The notes: generated from the letters alone by a model not told the origin. 64,000 bases of DNA from Leifsonia xyli (GCA_001647635.1 CP014761.1:2914001-2978000); one strand, 5' to 3'; positions 33,249-42,036 are shown, counted from the first letter of the stretch. Numbers and translations are program-made.

Positions 33249-33842
33249 GTGACGAGCGGCACCGACAGGATCGCGGGTGAGGACTGGTACGGGCGCGACC
33301 TCGACGGCGTCGAGTACGAGGGCGTGGTCTTCGACGACGTGGACATGACCGAGCTGCGCAGTTCGGGCGCGACGTTCACCGACTGCGTGTTCCGCAAGGT
33401 GCGCTTCAACGTCAGCGAGCACAGCGACTCCGCGTTCGTCAACTGCCGGTTCGAGTCGTGCAACTTCTTCGACGCGACGTTCCGCCGCTGCAAGCTGACC
33501 GGCAGCACCTTCCGGACCTGCGAGTTCGCCCTGCTGAAGGTCGAGGGCGGCAACTGGTCGTTCGCGGGGCTGCTCCGTGCCGAGCTGCGTGGCGCCTCCT
33601 TCGACGGCGTGCGCCTGCGCGAGGCCGACCTCACCCAGGCGCACGCCCAGGAGGCCCGGTTCGAGGCATGCGACCTGAGCGCCGCGCTGCTCACCGGCGC
33701 CGATCTCACCGCGGCGACCCTCGCGGGCAGCGACCTGACCGGCGTCGATCTGGAGGGCGTCATCCTTCGCGGCACGATCATCGACGCCCGCCAGGCCGTC
33801 GTCCTCGCCGAGGCCCAGGGCATGGTCGTCGTCCCCGGTTAG
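33249..33842 (+). CDS. pentapeptide repeat protein
   Basis: A 197-residue protein of tandem A(D/N)LxX-like repeats forming a right-handed quadrilateral beta-helix: DGVEYEGVVFDDVDMTEL in the first part, then FTDCVFRKVRFN, LRGASFDGVRLREADL and LTGADLTAATLAGSDLTGVDL. Mfp/Qnr members of the fold mimic DNA and protect gyrase; others are of unknown use. The GTG lies 6 nt after TAGGCT (33237-33242), which overlaps the previous stop codon. The stop overlaps the convergent ABC gene by 4 nt. Confidence 0.88.
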   Translation: MTSGTDRIAGEDWYGRDLDGVEYEGVVFDDVDMTELRSSGATFTDCVFRKVRFNVSEHSDSAFVNCRFESCNFFDATFRRCKLTGSTFRTCEFALLKVEGGNWSFAGLLRAELRGASFDGVRLREADLTQAHAQEARFEACDLSAALLTGADLTAATLAGSDLTGVDLEGVILRGTIIDARQAVVLAEAQGMVVVPG

Positions 33843-34510
33843 GCGACCTCGGTCACCTGGCCGTGCTTGATGTGCAGGCGGCGCTGGGCGCGCTTGGCGA
33901 CGGCGGTGTCGTGGGTGACGATCACCACCGTGAGGCCGCGGTCGCGCCAGAGGCCCTCCAGCAGGTCCATGATCTCGTCGCGGGTCTCCTCGTCGAGGTT
34001 GCCGGTCGGCTCATCCGCGAGCAGCACCTCCGGATTCTTCACCAGCGCACGGGCGATCGCGACGCGCTGCTGCTGACCGCCGGAGAGCTCCGACGGCAGG
34101 TGGTTGCCGCGGTCGGCGAGCCCGACCGACGCGAGGGCCTCGGCCGCCCTGCGCTTGCGATCGGCCGCGCTCACGCCGAGCGGCGCCAGTGCGGTCTCCA
34201 CGTTCTCCTGGGCGGTCAGCGTCGGGATGAGATTGAAGCCCTGGAAGACGAAGCCGATCTCCTTGGCGCGGATCTTCGCGAGCTTGCTGTCGCGCTGCTT
34301 CGAGAGGCTGTCCGCGCCGAGCTCGACCGACCCGGTGGTGGGGCGGTCCAGCGCGCCGAGCATCTGCAGCAGGGTGGACTTGCCGCCGCCGGTCGGACCC
34401 TGGATGGCGACCAGCTGGCCGTCGGGGATGGTCAGGCTGACGTCGTTCAGGGCGACGACCTGGCGCTTGGACTGGCTGTACTTCTTGGTGACGTCCGTGA
34501 GGGTGTACAT
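33839..34510 (-). CDS. ABC transporter ATP-binding protein (MacB type)
   Basis: A 223-residue ATPase: Walker A GPTGGGKST, Q-loop in FVFQGFNLIP, signature LSGGQQQRVAIARAL, Walker B VLLADEPTGNLD and H-loop VTHD. The GPTGGGKST form and the LIPTLTAQENVE block are typical of MacB/LolD-like ATPases. The ATG at 34510 follows TGGAG and begins the first strand. It lies 35 nt downstream of the permease gene, with which it forms a two-gene exporter or mechanotransmission system. Confidence 0.92.
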   Translation of the reverse strand: MYTLTDVTKKYSQSKRQVVALNDVSLTIPDGQLVAIQGPTGGGKSTLLQMLGALDRPTTGSVELGADSLSKQRDSKLAKIRAKEIGFVFQGFNLIPTLTAQENVETALAPLGVSAADRKRRAAEALASVGLADRGNHLPSELSGGQQQRVAIARALVKNPEVLLADEPTGNLDEETRDEIMDLLEGLWRDRGLTVVIVTHDTAVAKRAQRRLHIKHGQVTEVA

Positions 34511-34545
34511 CGTGACTCCAATGAGGTCGAAGGGATCGGGCCGGT

Positions 34546-36090
34546 TCAGGCGACCGAGCGGAGGGCCGCGGCCGGACGCAGCCGGGAGGCGCGCCATCCG
34601 CCGATCGCGCCGGCGATGAGGCCGCCGAGCACCGCGAGCGCGACCGCGCCGACGACGATCCACAGCGTGACCGGGGCGTGCAGCGCGATGTTCGCGGAGG
34701 TGGTCGCGGCTTCGCGGGCGGCCCCGAAGGCTCCGCCGCCGCCGAACCCGCTGCCGGCGAAGCGGTTCGCCCCGCCGGTGGCGGCGCCCGCAGCACCCGT
34801 TCCGGTACGACCGGCAGCGTCAGCGAAGCCATGACTGACGCTGCCGGTCAGGGTGGGCGAGATCATGTTCACGACGAGCACCCCCAGGAGCCCGACCGCG
34901 ACACCGATCACGCCGCCGATGACACCCTGGACCACGGACTCGCCCGCGACCTGACCGACGATGCGGCGGTTCGACCAGCCGATCGCCTTCAGGGTGCCGA
35001 ACTCGCGGGTGCGGCGGGTGACACCGGAGATGGTGAAGAGGATGGCGATGAGGAACGCCGCCGCCAGCACGATGACCGACAGCCAGGTGCCGAGGTTGGC
35101 GATCAGCTCCCCGGCGCTGCCGAGCGAGCCGGAGACCGTGGAGGCGAGATCCGCCTGCGTGCTGACCGTTGCGCCCGAGACGGCCTTGGTCAGGTCGGTC
35201 TTGATCTGGCCGATGTCGTCCGACGACGCCGCCTTGACGTACACCGACGAGATCTTGCCGGTCTGGCCGGACAAGGTCTGTGCCACATCCAGCGGGATGT
35301 AGGCGTTCGCGGCCGTGGTCGAGTCCGACCCGGTCGCCGCGACGATGCCGATCACCGAGAAGTCGGTGCCGCCGATCGTGATGGTGTCGCCGACCGCCTT
35401 GCTCGCGGTCTTGGCATAGCTGGCGTCGAGGACCACGACGTCCTTGCCCTGGTCGGCCGAGGTGAAGCTGCGGCCGCCGGTGAGGGTGACCGAGGCGAGC
35501 GGTCCGACCGACGTGCCGGCCGGGTCCAGACCCAGCACCGAGAACGAGTCGACCGTGAACGAGCTGCCCCCCGCGCCGTCGGCGCCGCCGGTCGGGGGAG
35601 CGGTGGGCGCGGCCGCCTGGCCGCTCTGACGCTCCTGCCGGAGCTGCTGGAAGTTCGGGAGGGTGCCGCTGAAGTGGGTGTTGGTGAGCGACAGCACGGC
35701 GGCGGCCGAGGCGACGTTGTCCACCTTCTTCACGGTGGTCAGGGTGGATGCGTCCATCACCGTGGCCCCGCGCGTCGGCTCGAGGCGGGAGGTGTTGACC
35801 GTGCGACCCGTGCCGGTGTCGGTCCCGGCGTTCGCGCCGAAGTCGAACCGCGGCCCGCCGCCCTGGCCCTGCTGCGTGGTCGCGTTCTGCGCGGTCGCCG
35901 GCTGGCTGACGGTGATATCGGTGCCGACGCCGTAGACGGACTGCAGGACGCTCTCCTGCGCCTGGCGGACGCCGGCGGAGACGGCGTTGACGATGATGAC
36001 GAGGGCGATCGCGAGGGCCATGCCGATCGCGATGATGATCGTCTGCTTGCGGCGGCCGCTCAATTCGCGCCGCAGATAGGTCCCGAACAT
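34546..36090 (-). CDS. ABC transporter permease, MacB/FtsX type
   Basis: A 514-residue permease. One N-terminal helix (IIIAIGMALAIALVIIVNAV, ~16-36) precedes a large external MacB-type domain (~40-330) rich in Ser/Thr/Gly, then three C-terminal helices with the coupling block REFGTLKAIGWSNRRIVGQV. An insert between the last helices (~415-465) is Gly/Ala-rich (GAAGAATGGANRFAGSGFGG), longer than usual. Function as for MacB-like exporters: transport of peptides or lipids, or signal transmission; substrate unknown. Operon with the following ATPase. Confidence 0.9.
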   Translation of the reverse strand: MFGTYLRRELSGRRKQTIIIAIGMALAIALVIIVNAVSAGVRQAQESVLQSVYGVGTDITVSQPATAQNATTQQGQGGGPRFDFGANAGTDTGTGRTVNTSRLEPTRGATVMDASTLTTVKKVDNVASAAAVLSLTNTHFSGTLPNFQQLRQERQSGQAAAPTAPPTGGADGAGGSSFTVDSFSVLGLDPAGTSVGPLASVTLTGGRSFTSADQGKDVVVLDASYAKTASKAVGDTITIGGTDFSVIGIVAATGSDSTTAANAYIPLDVAQTLSGQTGKISSVYVKAASSDDIGQIKTDLTKAVSGATVSTQADLASTVSGSLGSAGELIANLGTWLSVIVLAAAFLIAILFTISGVTRRTREFGTLKAIGWSNRRIVGQVAGESVVQGVIGGVIGVAVGLLGVLVVNMISPTLTGSVSHGFADAAGRTGTGAAGAATGGANRFAGSGFGGGGAFGAAREAATTSANIALHAPVTLWIVVGAVALAVLGGLIAGAIGGWRASRLRPAAALRSVA

Positions 36091-36202
36091 CGGCTTCCAA
36101 ACTCTCGGGGACGGATGACTACTTGCGGGAGGTTAAGGACCGGCGTTTTCGGGCCGCTATGGCGAACCTATGGATCTGCCGTGGGCGTCGACGGGGAGCA
36201 GA

Positions 36203-36229
36203 TGTCACACTCAGGCAGCCTGTGGTGTC
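36203..36229 (+). promoter_or_regulatory. ECF41-type promoter candidate (TGTCACA-N16-TGTC)
   Basis: TGTCACA (36203-36209) is the -35 motif published for ECF41 sigma factors; after exactly 16 nt stands TGTC (36226-36229), one base from the reported -10 CGTC. It is 37 nt upstream of the oxidoreductase-ECF41 operon start, so autoregulation is inferred. Confidence 0.65.
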
Positions 36230-36265
36230 TCCATGTTCGGAAGGCCCATCGACAAGGAGGACATC

Positions 36266-37468
36266 ATGCAGGAGCGGACACGGGTGCTGGTCGTCGGCGG
36301 AGGCTACGCCGGGATCACGGCGGCCAACCGGGTGGCGGGCGGAGACGCCGTCGACGTCACGCTGGTCAACGCACGGCCCGTCTTCGTGGAGCGCATCCGG
36401 CTGCACCAGCTGGCCGCCGGATCCGACGACGCCGTGGTCGAGTACGAGGACGTTCTCGGGCCGTCGGTGCGCCTCGTCGTCGACACCGTCACCCGCATCG
36501 ACGCGGCAGGACGCCAGGTGAGGCTGGCATCCGGCGGCGCGCTGGGCTACGACTACCTCGTCTACGCGGTGGGCAGCGGCAGCCCGCTCTCCGTCGTTCC
36601 GGGAGCGGCGGAGCACGCGCTGCCGGTCGCCGAGCTGACCGACGCCGAGCGCCTGCGGACGGCGCTCGCCGCTGCCGGCCCGGACGCGGCGGTGACGGTG
36701 GTCGGCGGGGGCCCGGCAGGCATCGAGACCGCCGCAGAGCTGGCCGAGAGCGGGCATGCGGTCACCCTGCTGTGCGGCGGAGACCTCGGGCCGTCGCTGC
36801 ATCCCCGTGCCCGCCGGTCGGTCGCCCGCAGCCTGGATTCGCTGGGCGTGCACGTCGAGGACGGCCCGGGCTCGCGCGTGGTCGCGGTCGCGGAGGATGC
36901 GGTGACGCTCGCCGACAGCCGCGTCGTCCCGAGCGCGATCACCGTCTGGACGACCGGCTTCTCCCTCCCCGCTCTCGCGCGCGACAGCGGGCTCAGCACC
37001 GACGCCGACGGCCGGCTCCTCACCGACGAGACCCTCACCAGCGTCGACGACGAGCGCATCGTCGCCGCGGGCGACGCAGCGGCGCCGTCCGGCGTCCCGC
37101 TCCGGATGAGCTGCCAGGCGGCCGGGCCGCTCGGCGGAGGAGCGGCGGACACCATCCTGGCCCGGCTCCGCGGCGAGCAGCCGAAGCCGTTCACGATGGG
37201 GTTCGTGGGGCTCTGCCTCAGCCTCGGTCGCCGGCAGGGCGTCGTACAGTTCGAGCACCGCGACGACACGGCGACCCGCGTGTCGGTCGCCGGGCGGTCC
37301 GGCGCGCGGATCAAGGAGCTGATCTGCCGTGGCACGGTCTTCTCGCTGCGTCTGGAGGCACGGCGCCCCGGGGCGACCCGGCTGCCTGCTGCAATCGGCG
37401 ACCCGCAGCGGCGTCGTAGTCTGTCATCCGCGGCCGCACAGCCGGTCGCGGGCGGGGGACGAGGATGA
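36266..37468 (+). CDS. FAD-dependent NAD(P) oxidoreductase (NDH-2/AIF-like)
   Basis: A 400-residue pyridine nucleotide-disulfide-type oxidoreductase. The FAD Rossmann motif is VLVVGGGYAGITAA (7-20), the second nucleotide motif is VVGGGPAGIETAAELAE, and the FAD-ribityl motif is IVAAGDAA. No CxxxxC redox pair is seen, which favours an NDH-2/AIF-like enzyme. The ATG at 36266 was chosen for AAGGAGG 5 nt upstream. It overlaps the sigma-factor gene by 4 nt; oxidoreductases are one of the characteristic partners of ECF41 sigma factors. Confidence 0.9.
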   Translation: MQERTRVLVVGGGYAGITAANRVAGGDAVDVTLVNARPVFVERIRLHQLAAGSDDAVVEYEDVLGPSVRLVVDTVTRIDAAGRQVRLASGGALGYDYLVYAVGSGSPLSVVPGAAEHALPVAELTDAERLRTALAAAGPDAAVTVVGGGPAGIETAAELAESGHAVTLLCGGDLGPSLHPRARRSVARSLDSLGVHVEDGPGSRVVAVAEDAVTLADSRVVPSAITVWTTGFSLPALARDSGLSTDADGRLLTDETLTSVDDERIVAAGDAAAPSGVPLRMSCQAAGPLGGGAADTILARLRGEQPKPFTMGFVGLCLSLGRRQGVVQFEHRDDTATRVSVAGRSGARIKELICRGTVFSLRLEARRPGATRLPAAIGDPQRRRSLSSAAAQPVAGGGRG

Positions 37469-38361
37469 CCGAGCGGCCGGCCGATGAGGCGACGGAGGCG
37501 TTCGTCGCCGTCCGCAACCTCCTGTTCACCGTCGCCTACGAGCTGCTGGGGTCCGCCGCGGATGCCGAGGACGTTCTCCAGGAGACCTGGCTGCGCTGGT
37601 CGGCCGTCGACCTGGCGGAGGTGCGGGATGCACGTCCCTACCTGGTGCGGATCACCACGCGGCTCGCGCTCAACCGGCTCCGGAGCGCCCAGCGCCGGCG
37701 CGAGACCTACGTCGGGCCGTGGTTGCCGGAGCCGTTGCTCACGGCCCCGGACGTGTCCGAGGATGCGGAGCTCGCCGAGAGCGTCTCGATGGCGCTCATG
37801 GTGGTGCTCGAAACGCTGGGGCCGACCGAGCGCGCCGTCTTCGTGCTGCACGAGGTGTTCGGTTTCGAGTTCGACGAGATCGCCCGTGCCGTGGACAAGT
37901 CCCCGGCGGCTGTCCGCCAGATCGCGCACCGAGCACGTGCCCACGTCGAGGCGCGGCGACCGCGCGTGACCGTCTCACCCGGCGAGATGCGCGCCGCCCT
38001 CGACACGTTCCGGATCGCCGTCATGACCGGCGATCCGCAGGCCATGCTCGATGTGCTGGCACCCGACGTCGTCCTCCTCAGCGATGGTGGCGGGGTCAAG
38101 CAGGCGGCCCTGCGCCCGATCGTCGGCGCCGAGAAGGTGACCCGGTTCGCCGGGGGCGCCATGGGCAAGGCGCCCGGGGTGGTCACGGCGGAGACCGTCG
38201 TCGTCAACGGCGCACCGGCGCTCGCGCTGTCGGTCGACGGCGAGCTCGACGCGGTGGTGTCGGTGCAGGTGAAGGACGGGCTCATCACCGGCATCTACAT
38301 CGTCCGCAACCCAGCCAAGCTGACCCGCATCGCGGAGGAGACCGAGCTGGCTCTGCGCTGA
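37465..38361 (+). CDS. sigJ: ECF41-family RNA polymerase sigma factor (SigJ-like)
   Basis: A 298-residue sigma factor. Sigma2 spans ~8-75 (GSAADAEDVLQETWLRW), sigma4 ~105-165 (LGPTERAVFVLHEVFGF, KSPAAVRQIAHRARAHV). The ECF41 linker motif WLPEPL is at 86-91. A SnoaL-like domain fills ~175-290 with VVLLSDGGGVKQ and the end motif RNPAKL. In ECF41 factors this domain replaces an anti-sigma factor and modulates activity in cis. Coupled to the upstream oxidoreductase by an ATGA overlap. Confidence 0.92.
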   Translation: MTERPADEATEAFVAVRNLLFTVAYELLGSAADAEDVLQETWLRWSAVDLAEVRDARPYLVRITTRLALNRLRSAQRRRETYVGPWLPEPLLTAPDVSEDAELAESVSMALMVVLETLGPTERAVFVLHEVFGFEFDEIARAVDKSPAAVRQIAHRARAHVEARRPRVTVSPGEMRAALDTFRIAVMTGDPQAMLDVLAPDVVLLSDGGGVKQAALRPIVGAEKVTRFAGGAMGKAPGVVTAETVVVNGAPALALSVDGELDAVVSVQVKDGLITGIYIVRNPAKLTRIAEETELALR

Positions 38362-38430
38362 CCCCGATCGCTCAGACAGTTCATAGGTTCCGCAAAGTCA
38401 GCATCCAATCGCCTCCTCATAATGGGAAAG

Positions 38431-39192
38431 GTGACCATCAACACGCGCGCCGCCTCCGGCCCCTCCAGCCAGCCTCGCTCCGTCCTGCGCCGCGCGGATG
38501 GCAGCTCCATCCGGGTGCTCGTCGTGGACGACGAGTCGACCCTGACCGATCTGCTCGCGATGGCCCTCCACTACGAGGACTGGGACGTCAAGACGGCGTC
38601 GACCGGGCAGCAGGCGCTGCAGCTCTCGCGCGAGTTCAAGCCCGACGTCGTGGTGCTCGACATCATGCTCCCCGACATCGATGGACTGCAGGTGCTGTCC
38701 CGGATGCGCGCCGACGGCAACGAGGCGCCGGTCCTCTTCCTCACCGCGAAGGACTCGCTGGACGACCGGATCGCGGGCCTCACCGCCGGCGGCGACGACT
38801 ACGTCACCAAGCCGTTCAGCCTGGAGGAGCTGGTCGCGCGCCTGCGCGGGCTGCTCCGTCGGTCGCGCGCAGCGGTCGCCGACCAGGACGACCCGGTGCT
38901 CATCGTCGGCGACCTCGTGCTCGACGAGGACAGCTACGAGGTGCACCGCGACGGCGAGCCCATCCAGCTCACCGCGACGGAGTTCGAGCTCCTGCGCTTC
39001 CTGATGCGCAACCCGCGCCGCGTGCTCAGCAAGGCGCAGATCCTCGACCGCGTGTGGAGCTACGACTTCGGCGGCTCCTCCAGCGTGGTCGAGCTGTACA
39101 TCTCTTATCTGCGCAAGAAGATCGACGCCGGGCGCGCGCCCATGATCCACACGGTCCGCGGCGCCGGGTACATGGTGAAGGCCGCCCAATGA
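38431..39192 (+). CDS. OmpR/PhoB-family response regulator
   Basis: A 253-residue regulator with a receiver domain (VLVVDDE, phospho-acceptor Asp in VVVLDIMLPDIDG, Lys in DYVTKPFS) and a winged-helix DNA-binding domain (LTATEFELLRFLMRN, VWSYDFGGSSSVVELYISYLRKK). The GTG at 38431 lies 7 nt after CATAAT (38418-38423), so a leaderless start is preferred; an ATG at 38422 would sit inside that box and has no ribosome site. The ~25 residues before the receiver domain are unusual. Overlaps the kinase gene by 4 nt. Resembles TcrA/PrrA-type actinobacterial regulators. Confidence 0.92.
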   Translation: MTINTRAASGPSSQPRSVLRRADGSSIRVLVVDDESTLTDLLAMALHYEDWDVKTASTGQQALQLSREFKPDVVVLDIMLPDIDGLQVLSRMRADGNEAPVLFLTAKDSLDDRIAGLTAGGDDYVTKPFSLEELVARLRGLLRRSRAAVADQDDPVLIVGDLVLDEDSYEVHRDGEPIQLTATEFELLRFLMRNPRRVLSKAQILDRVWSYDFGGSSSVVELYISYLRKKIDAGRAPMIHTVRGAGYMVKAAQ

Positions 39193-40766
39193 CCTCGGCC
39201 CGCGAGGCGGGCGCCCCGACCGATCGTGCGGGCCGACGGCTCCCGCGACTTCGTCCGTTCCGCTCCTGGACGCTGCGCAGCCGCGTCGTGCTCGTCGTCG
39301 TGGCGATGCTCGCCGTGCTCGGCGCCGTGATCGGGACGGTCAGCGTGTTCGCTCTGCAGAACTACCTGATGCAGCGGCTCGACGGGCAGCTGACCTCGGC
39401 GCTCGAGCGCGGCCAGCACGCGGCCGACCGCATCTACGGCGACCAGCCGACCGGGCCTGACGTCATCGGCATCGTGCAGACGCCCGGCCAGCAGACGGGC
39501 ACGTTCGGTGTGATCCGCAGCGGGGAGATGCTGCTGTACCCGGTCATCCTCTCGCAGCGCCCGCAGACCTCGTCGCCGGACCAGCCGGTCGCACCGCAGC
39601 GCGTGCCGATCGCGACGACCGCCCTGCTCTCCCTGCCGTCCGACGGCCACCCGCGCACCATCGACCTGGGCCCGACGCTCGGCGAGTACCGGGTCGCCGC
39701 CGTCGACCTGACCAACGGCGACAGCGTCATCATCGGCCTGCCCCTGAGCGATGTGAACGCCACCGTCGGCCGACTCACCCTCGTCATCGTCCTGGTGACC
39801 CTGGCGGGACTCGTCTTCGCCTTCCTCCTCGCGAGCGTCGTGGTCCGCCTGGCGATGCGACCGCTGGAGCGCGTCGCCGGCACCGCCGAGCAGGTCTCGA
39901 AGCTGCCGCTCGACCGCGGCGACGTCGCGCTCGCGGTGCGGGTTCCCGAGGCCGACACGGACGAGCACACCGAGGTCGGCCGAGTGGGGTCGGCGTTCAA
40001 CCGGATGCTCGGACACGTCGCGTCAGCGCTGACCGCCCGCCAGGCGAGTGAGCAGAAAGTGCGCCAGTTCGTCGCGGATGCCAGCCACGAGCTGCGCACG
40101 CCGCTGGCCTCCATCCGCGGCTACGCCGAGCTGACCCGACGCGCGCCGCACGAGCTCCCGCCCGACGTCACGCGCTCGCTCGGGCGCATCGAGTCCGAGG
40201 CGACACGCATGACCTCACTAGTCGAGGACCTCCTGCTCCTCGCCCGCCTCGACGAAGGCCGTGAGCTCGATCGCGACCCCGTCGATCTCACGCTGCTCCT
40301 GGTGGATGCGGTCAGCGACGCGCACGCGGCGGGCCCGGGCCACGAGTGGGTGCTCGACCTGCCGGAGGAGCCGGTGGAGGTGCTCGGGGACGCTCCGCGC
40401 CTGCACCAGGTGCTGATGAACCTGCTCGCGAACGCCCGCGTCCACACGCCGGAGGGGACGAAGGTGACCGCCGGGCTGCGGGCCGAGGGTGACCGTGCGG
40501 TGGTGACGGTCGCCGACGACGGTCCCGGCATCCCCGAGGGGCTGCAGGCGACCCTGTTCGAGCGGTTCGCCCGCGGCGACAGCTCGCGCAATCGGGCCAC
40601 CGGATCCACCGGGCTCGGCCTCGCCATCGTGCAGGCCGTCGCGCAGGCTCACGGGGGAGAGGTGACCGTTGTGAGCCAGCCCGGCAGTACCGTGTTCACC
40701 GTCACGCTGCCCCTCGCGCCGGCCGACAAGCCCGCCGATTTGCCAACGGCGGCGCCCATCCCGTAG
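39189..40766 (+). CDS. sensor histidine kinase (OmpR-partner type)
   Basis: A 525-residue membrane kinase. The first helix (~33-56) and second helix (~197-220) bound an extracellular sensor domain of ~140 residues. A HAMP linker follows (RPLERVAGTAEQVSKLPL), then HisKA with His300 in DASHELRTPLASIRGY, and the HATPase domain with NLLANARVHTPEG, VADDGPGIPEG and STGLGLAIVQAVAQAHGG. Coupled to the response regulator (ATGA). The stimulus is unknown; the external domain lacks an obvious named fold. Confidence 0.93.
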   Translation: MTSAREAGAPTDRAGRRLPRLRPFRSWTLRSRVVLVVVAMLAVLGAVIGTVSVFALQNYLMQRLDGQLTSALERGQHAADRIYGDQPTGPDVIGIVQTPGQQTGTFGVIRSGEMLLYPVILSQRPQTSSPDQPVAPQRVPIATTALLSLPSDGHPRTIDLGPTLGEYRVAAVDLTNGDSVIIGLPLSDVNATVGRLTLVIVLVTLAGLVFAFLLASVVVRLAMRPLERVAGTAEQVSKLPLDRGDVALAVRVPEADTDEHTEVGRVGSAFNRMLGHVASALTARQASEQKVRQFVADASHELRTPLASIRGYAELTRRAPHELPPDVTRSLGRIESEATRMTSLVEDLLLLARLDEGRELDRDPVDLTLLLVDAVSDAHAAGPGHEWVLDLPEEPVEVLGDAPRLHQVLMNLLANARVHTPEGTKVTAGLRAEGDRAVVTVADDGPGIPEGLQATLFERFARGDSSRNRATGSTGLGLAIVQAVAQAHGGEVTVVSQPGSTVFTVTLPLAPADKPADLPTAAPIP

Positions 40767-40877
40767 CCTGTACGGAGCCAAAGACCGCTGGTCGTCGTGC
40801 ATGCACGACCGAAGATCCACTCAAGTGGGCGCCCGCGCAGGTGTGTGAAGCAAACTCCGCAAGTCTCTTGCGTGTCC

Positions 40878-40910
40878 AGCTCCGTGCGTCTGCGCCGGAG
40901 CTTTTTTCTT
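40878..40910 (+). terminator. attenuator-like hairpin in the rplJ leader
   Basis: AGCTCCG (40878-40884) pairs with CGGAGCT (40896-40902), continued by GCG/CGC around TCTG, and is followed by TTTTTTCTTT. It lies 76 nt before rplJ, in a ~210-nt leader, where L10(L12)4-controlled regulation acts in other bacteria. Attenuation is inferred. Confidence 0.65.
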
Positions 40911-40930
40911 TGCCCAGGGGCCTCTGGTCG

Positions 40931-40952
40931 GCACACCGCTCCCGCGGTGTGC
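40931..40952 (+). promoter_or_regulatory. 9-bp stem hairpin just upstream of rplJ
   Basis: GCACACCGC (40931-40939) and GCGGTGTGC (40944-40952) enclose TCCC. It ends 15 nt before the GAGGAG ribosome site region of rplJ, a suitable place for an L10 binding or translational control element. Confidence 0.45.
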
Positions 40953-40977
40953 GACGAAGAAGATTGAGGAGTAGGCC

Positions 40978-41493
40978 ATGGCGAACAAGGAAGCCACGGT
41001 TGCCGAGCTCGAAGGACTGTTCGAGAGCTCGACCGCCGTTCTGCTGACCGAGTACCGCGGTCTCACTGTTGCTCAGCTCAAGACGCTGCGCAAGTCCATC
41101 AGTGAGCACGCGACGTACGCCGTGGTGAAGAACACGCTGACCAAGATCGCGGCCAACAACAAGGGCATCTCGTCGTTCGACGAGGAGCTCGCTGGTCCGT
41201 CCGCGATCGCCTTCGTGCACGGTGACCCTGTCGCCGTCGCGAAGTCGCTGCGTGACTTCGCCAAGGCAAACCCTCTGCTGGTGGTCAAGGGCGGTTACTT
41301 CGACGGTAACCCGCTGACCGCAGAAGAGGTAGGCAAGCTCGCCGACCTCGAGTCCCGTGAGGTTCTGCTGGCCAAGCTGGCCGGCGCCTTCAAGGCCTCG
41401 CTGTTCGGAGCCGCATATCTGTTCAACGCACCGCTGTCGAAGGCCGTTCGCACGGTCGACGCGCTGCGTGAGAAGCAGGAGTCCGCTGCGTAA
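40978..41493 (+). CDS. rplJ: 50S ribosomal protein L10
   Basis: A 171-residue L10 ([18 protein letters not shown]) with [18 protein letters not shown], the loop [12 protein letters not shown] and [17 protein letters not shown]. The C-terminal helix that carries L7/L12 dimers is present. The ATG follows TTGAGGAG. Long structured leader upstream; rplL follows after 68 nt. Confidence 0.98.
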   Translation: MANKEATVAELEGLFESSTAVLLTEYRGLTVAQLKTLRKSISEHATYAVVKNTLTKIAANNKGISSFDEELAGPSAIAFVHGDPVAVAKSLRDFAKANPLLVVKGGYFDGNPLTAEEVGKLADLESREVLLAKLAGAFKASLFGAAYLFNAPLSKAVRTVDALREKQESAA

Positions 41494-41561
41494 TGTTCTC
41501 GGGGGTTTTGGCCCTCGGGATCCGCAAGCGGTGAGTAACCACACACACTAAGGAGAAAATC

Positions 41562-41951
41562 ATGGCAAAGCTGTCGACTGACGAGCTGCTCGACGCGTTC
41601 AAGGAGCTCACGCTCATTGAGCTGAGCGAGTTCGTGAAGAAGTTCGAGGAGACCTTCGAGGTCACCGCCGCCGCCCCCGTCGCCGTGGCCGCCCCGGCCG
41701 CCGGTGGTGCGGGCGCCGCTGCCGAAGAGGTCGAGGAGAAGGACTCCTTCGACGTCGTCCTCGAGGCCGCCGGTGACAAGAAGATCCAGGTCATCAAGGA
41801 GGTGCGCGCCCTCACCAGCCTCGGCCTCGGTGAGGCGAAGGCCCTCGTCGATGGCGCGCCGAGCACCGTGCTCGAGGGCGCCAACAAGGAGACCGCCGAC
41901 AAGGCGAAGGCCCAGCTCGAAGAGGCTGGCGCCACCGTCACCCTCAAGTAA
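41562..41951 (+). CDS. rplL: 50S ribosomal protein L7/L12
   Basis: A 129-residue L7/L12 with the N-terminal dimer domain ([20 protein letters not shown]), an Ala/Pro hinge and the factor-binding C-terminal domain ([34 protein letters not shown]). AAGGAGAAAATC gives a strong ribosome site. No rpoB follows; a hairpin region does. Confidence 0.98.
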   Translation: MAKLSTDELLDAFKELTLIELSEFVKKFEETFEVTAAAPVAVAAPAAGGAGAAAEEVEEKDSFDVVLEAAGDKKIQVIKEVRALTSLGLGEAKALVDGAPSTVLEGANKETADKAKAQLEEAGATVTLK

Positions 41952-42000
41952 TTCGCGCCCCTCGGGGCTCTTCTTACTGGGCTGACAGGCTCGCTACGCG

Positions 42001-42033
42001 ACGCGGACTCCTCCTCATAGAGAGTGTCCGCGT
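42001..42033 (+). terminator. first hairpin after rplL
   Basis: ACGCGGAC (42001-42008) and GTCCGCGT (42026-42033) form an 8-bp stem with a 17-nt loop. It is followed three bases later by a longer hairpin; the two may act together as the rplJL terminator. Confidence 0.45.
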
Positions 42034-42036
42034 TGT

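Noticed and set aside
37719..39188. Long upstream extension of the histidine kinase frame (open from 37719).
   Set aside because: It is the shadow of the sigma-factor and response-regulator genes, with Arg/Ala/Gly-rich shadow composition; the kinase starts at 39189 with an ATGA overlap.
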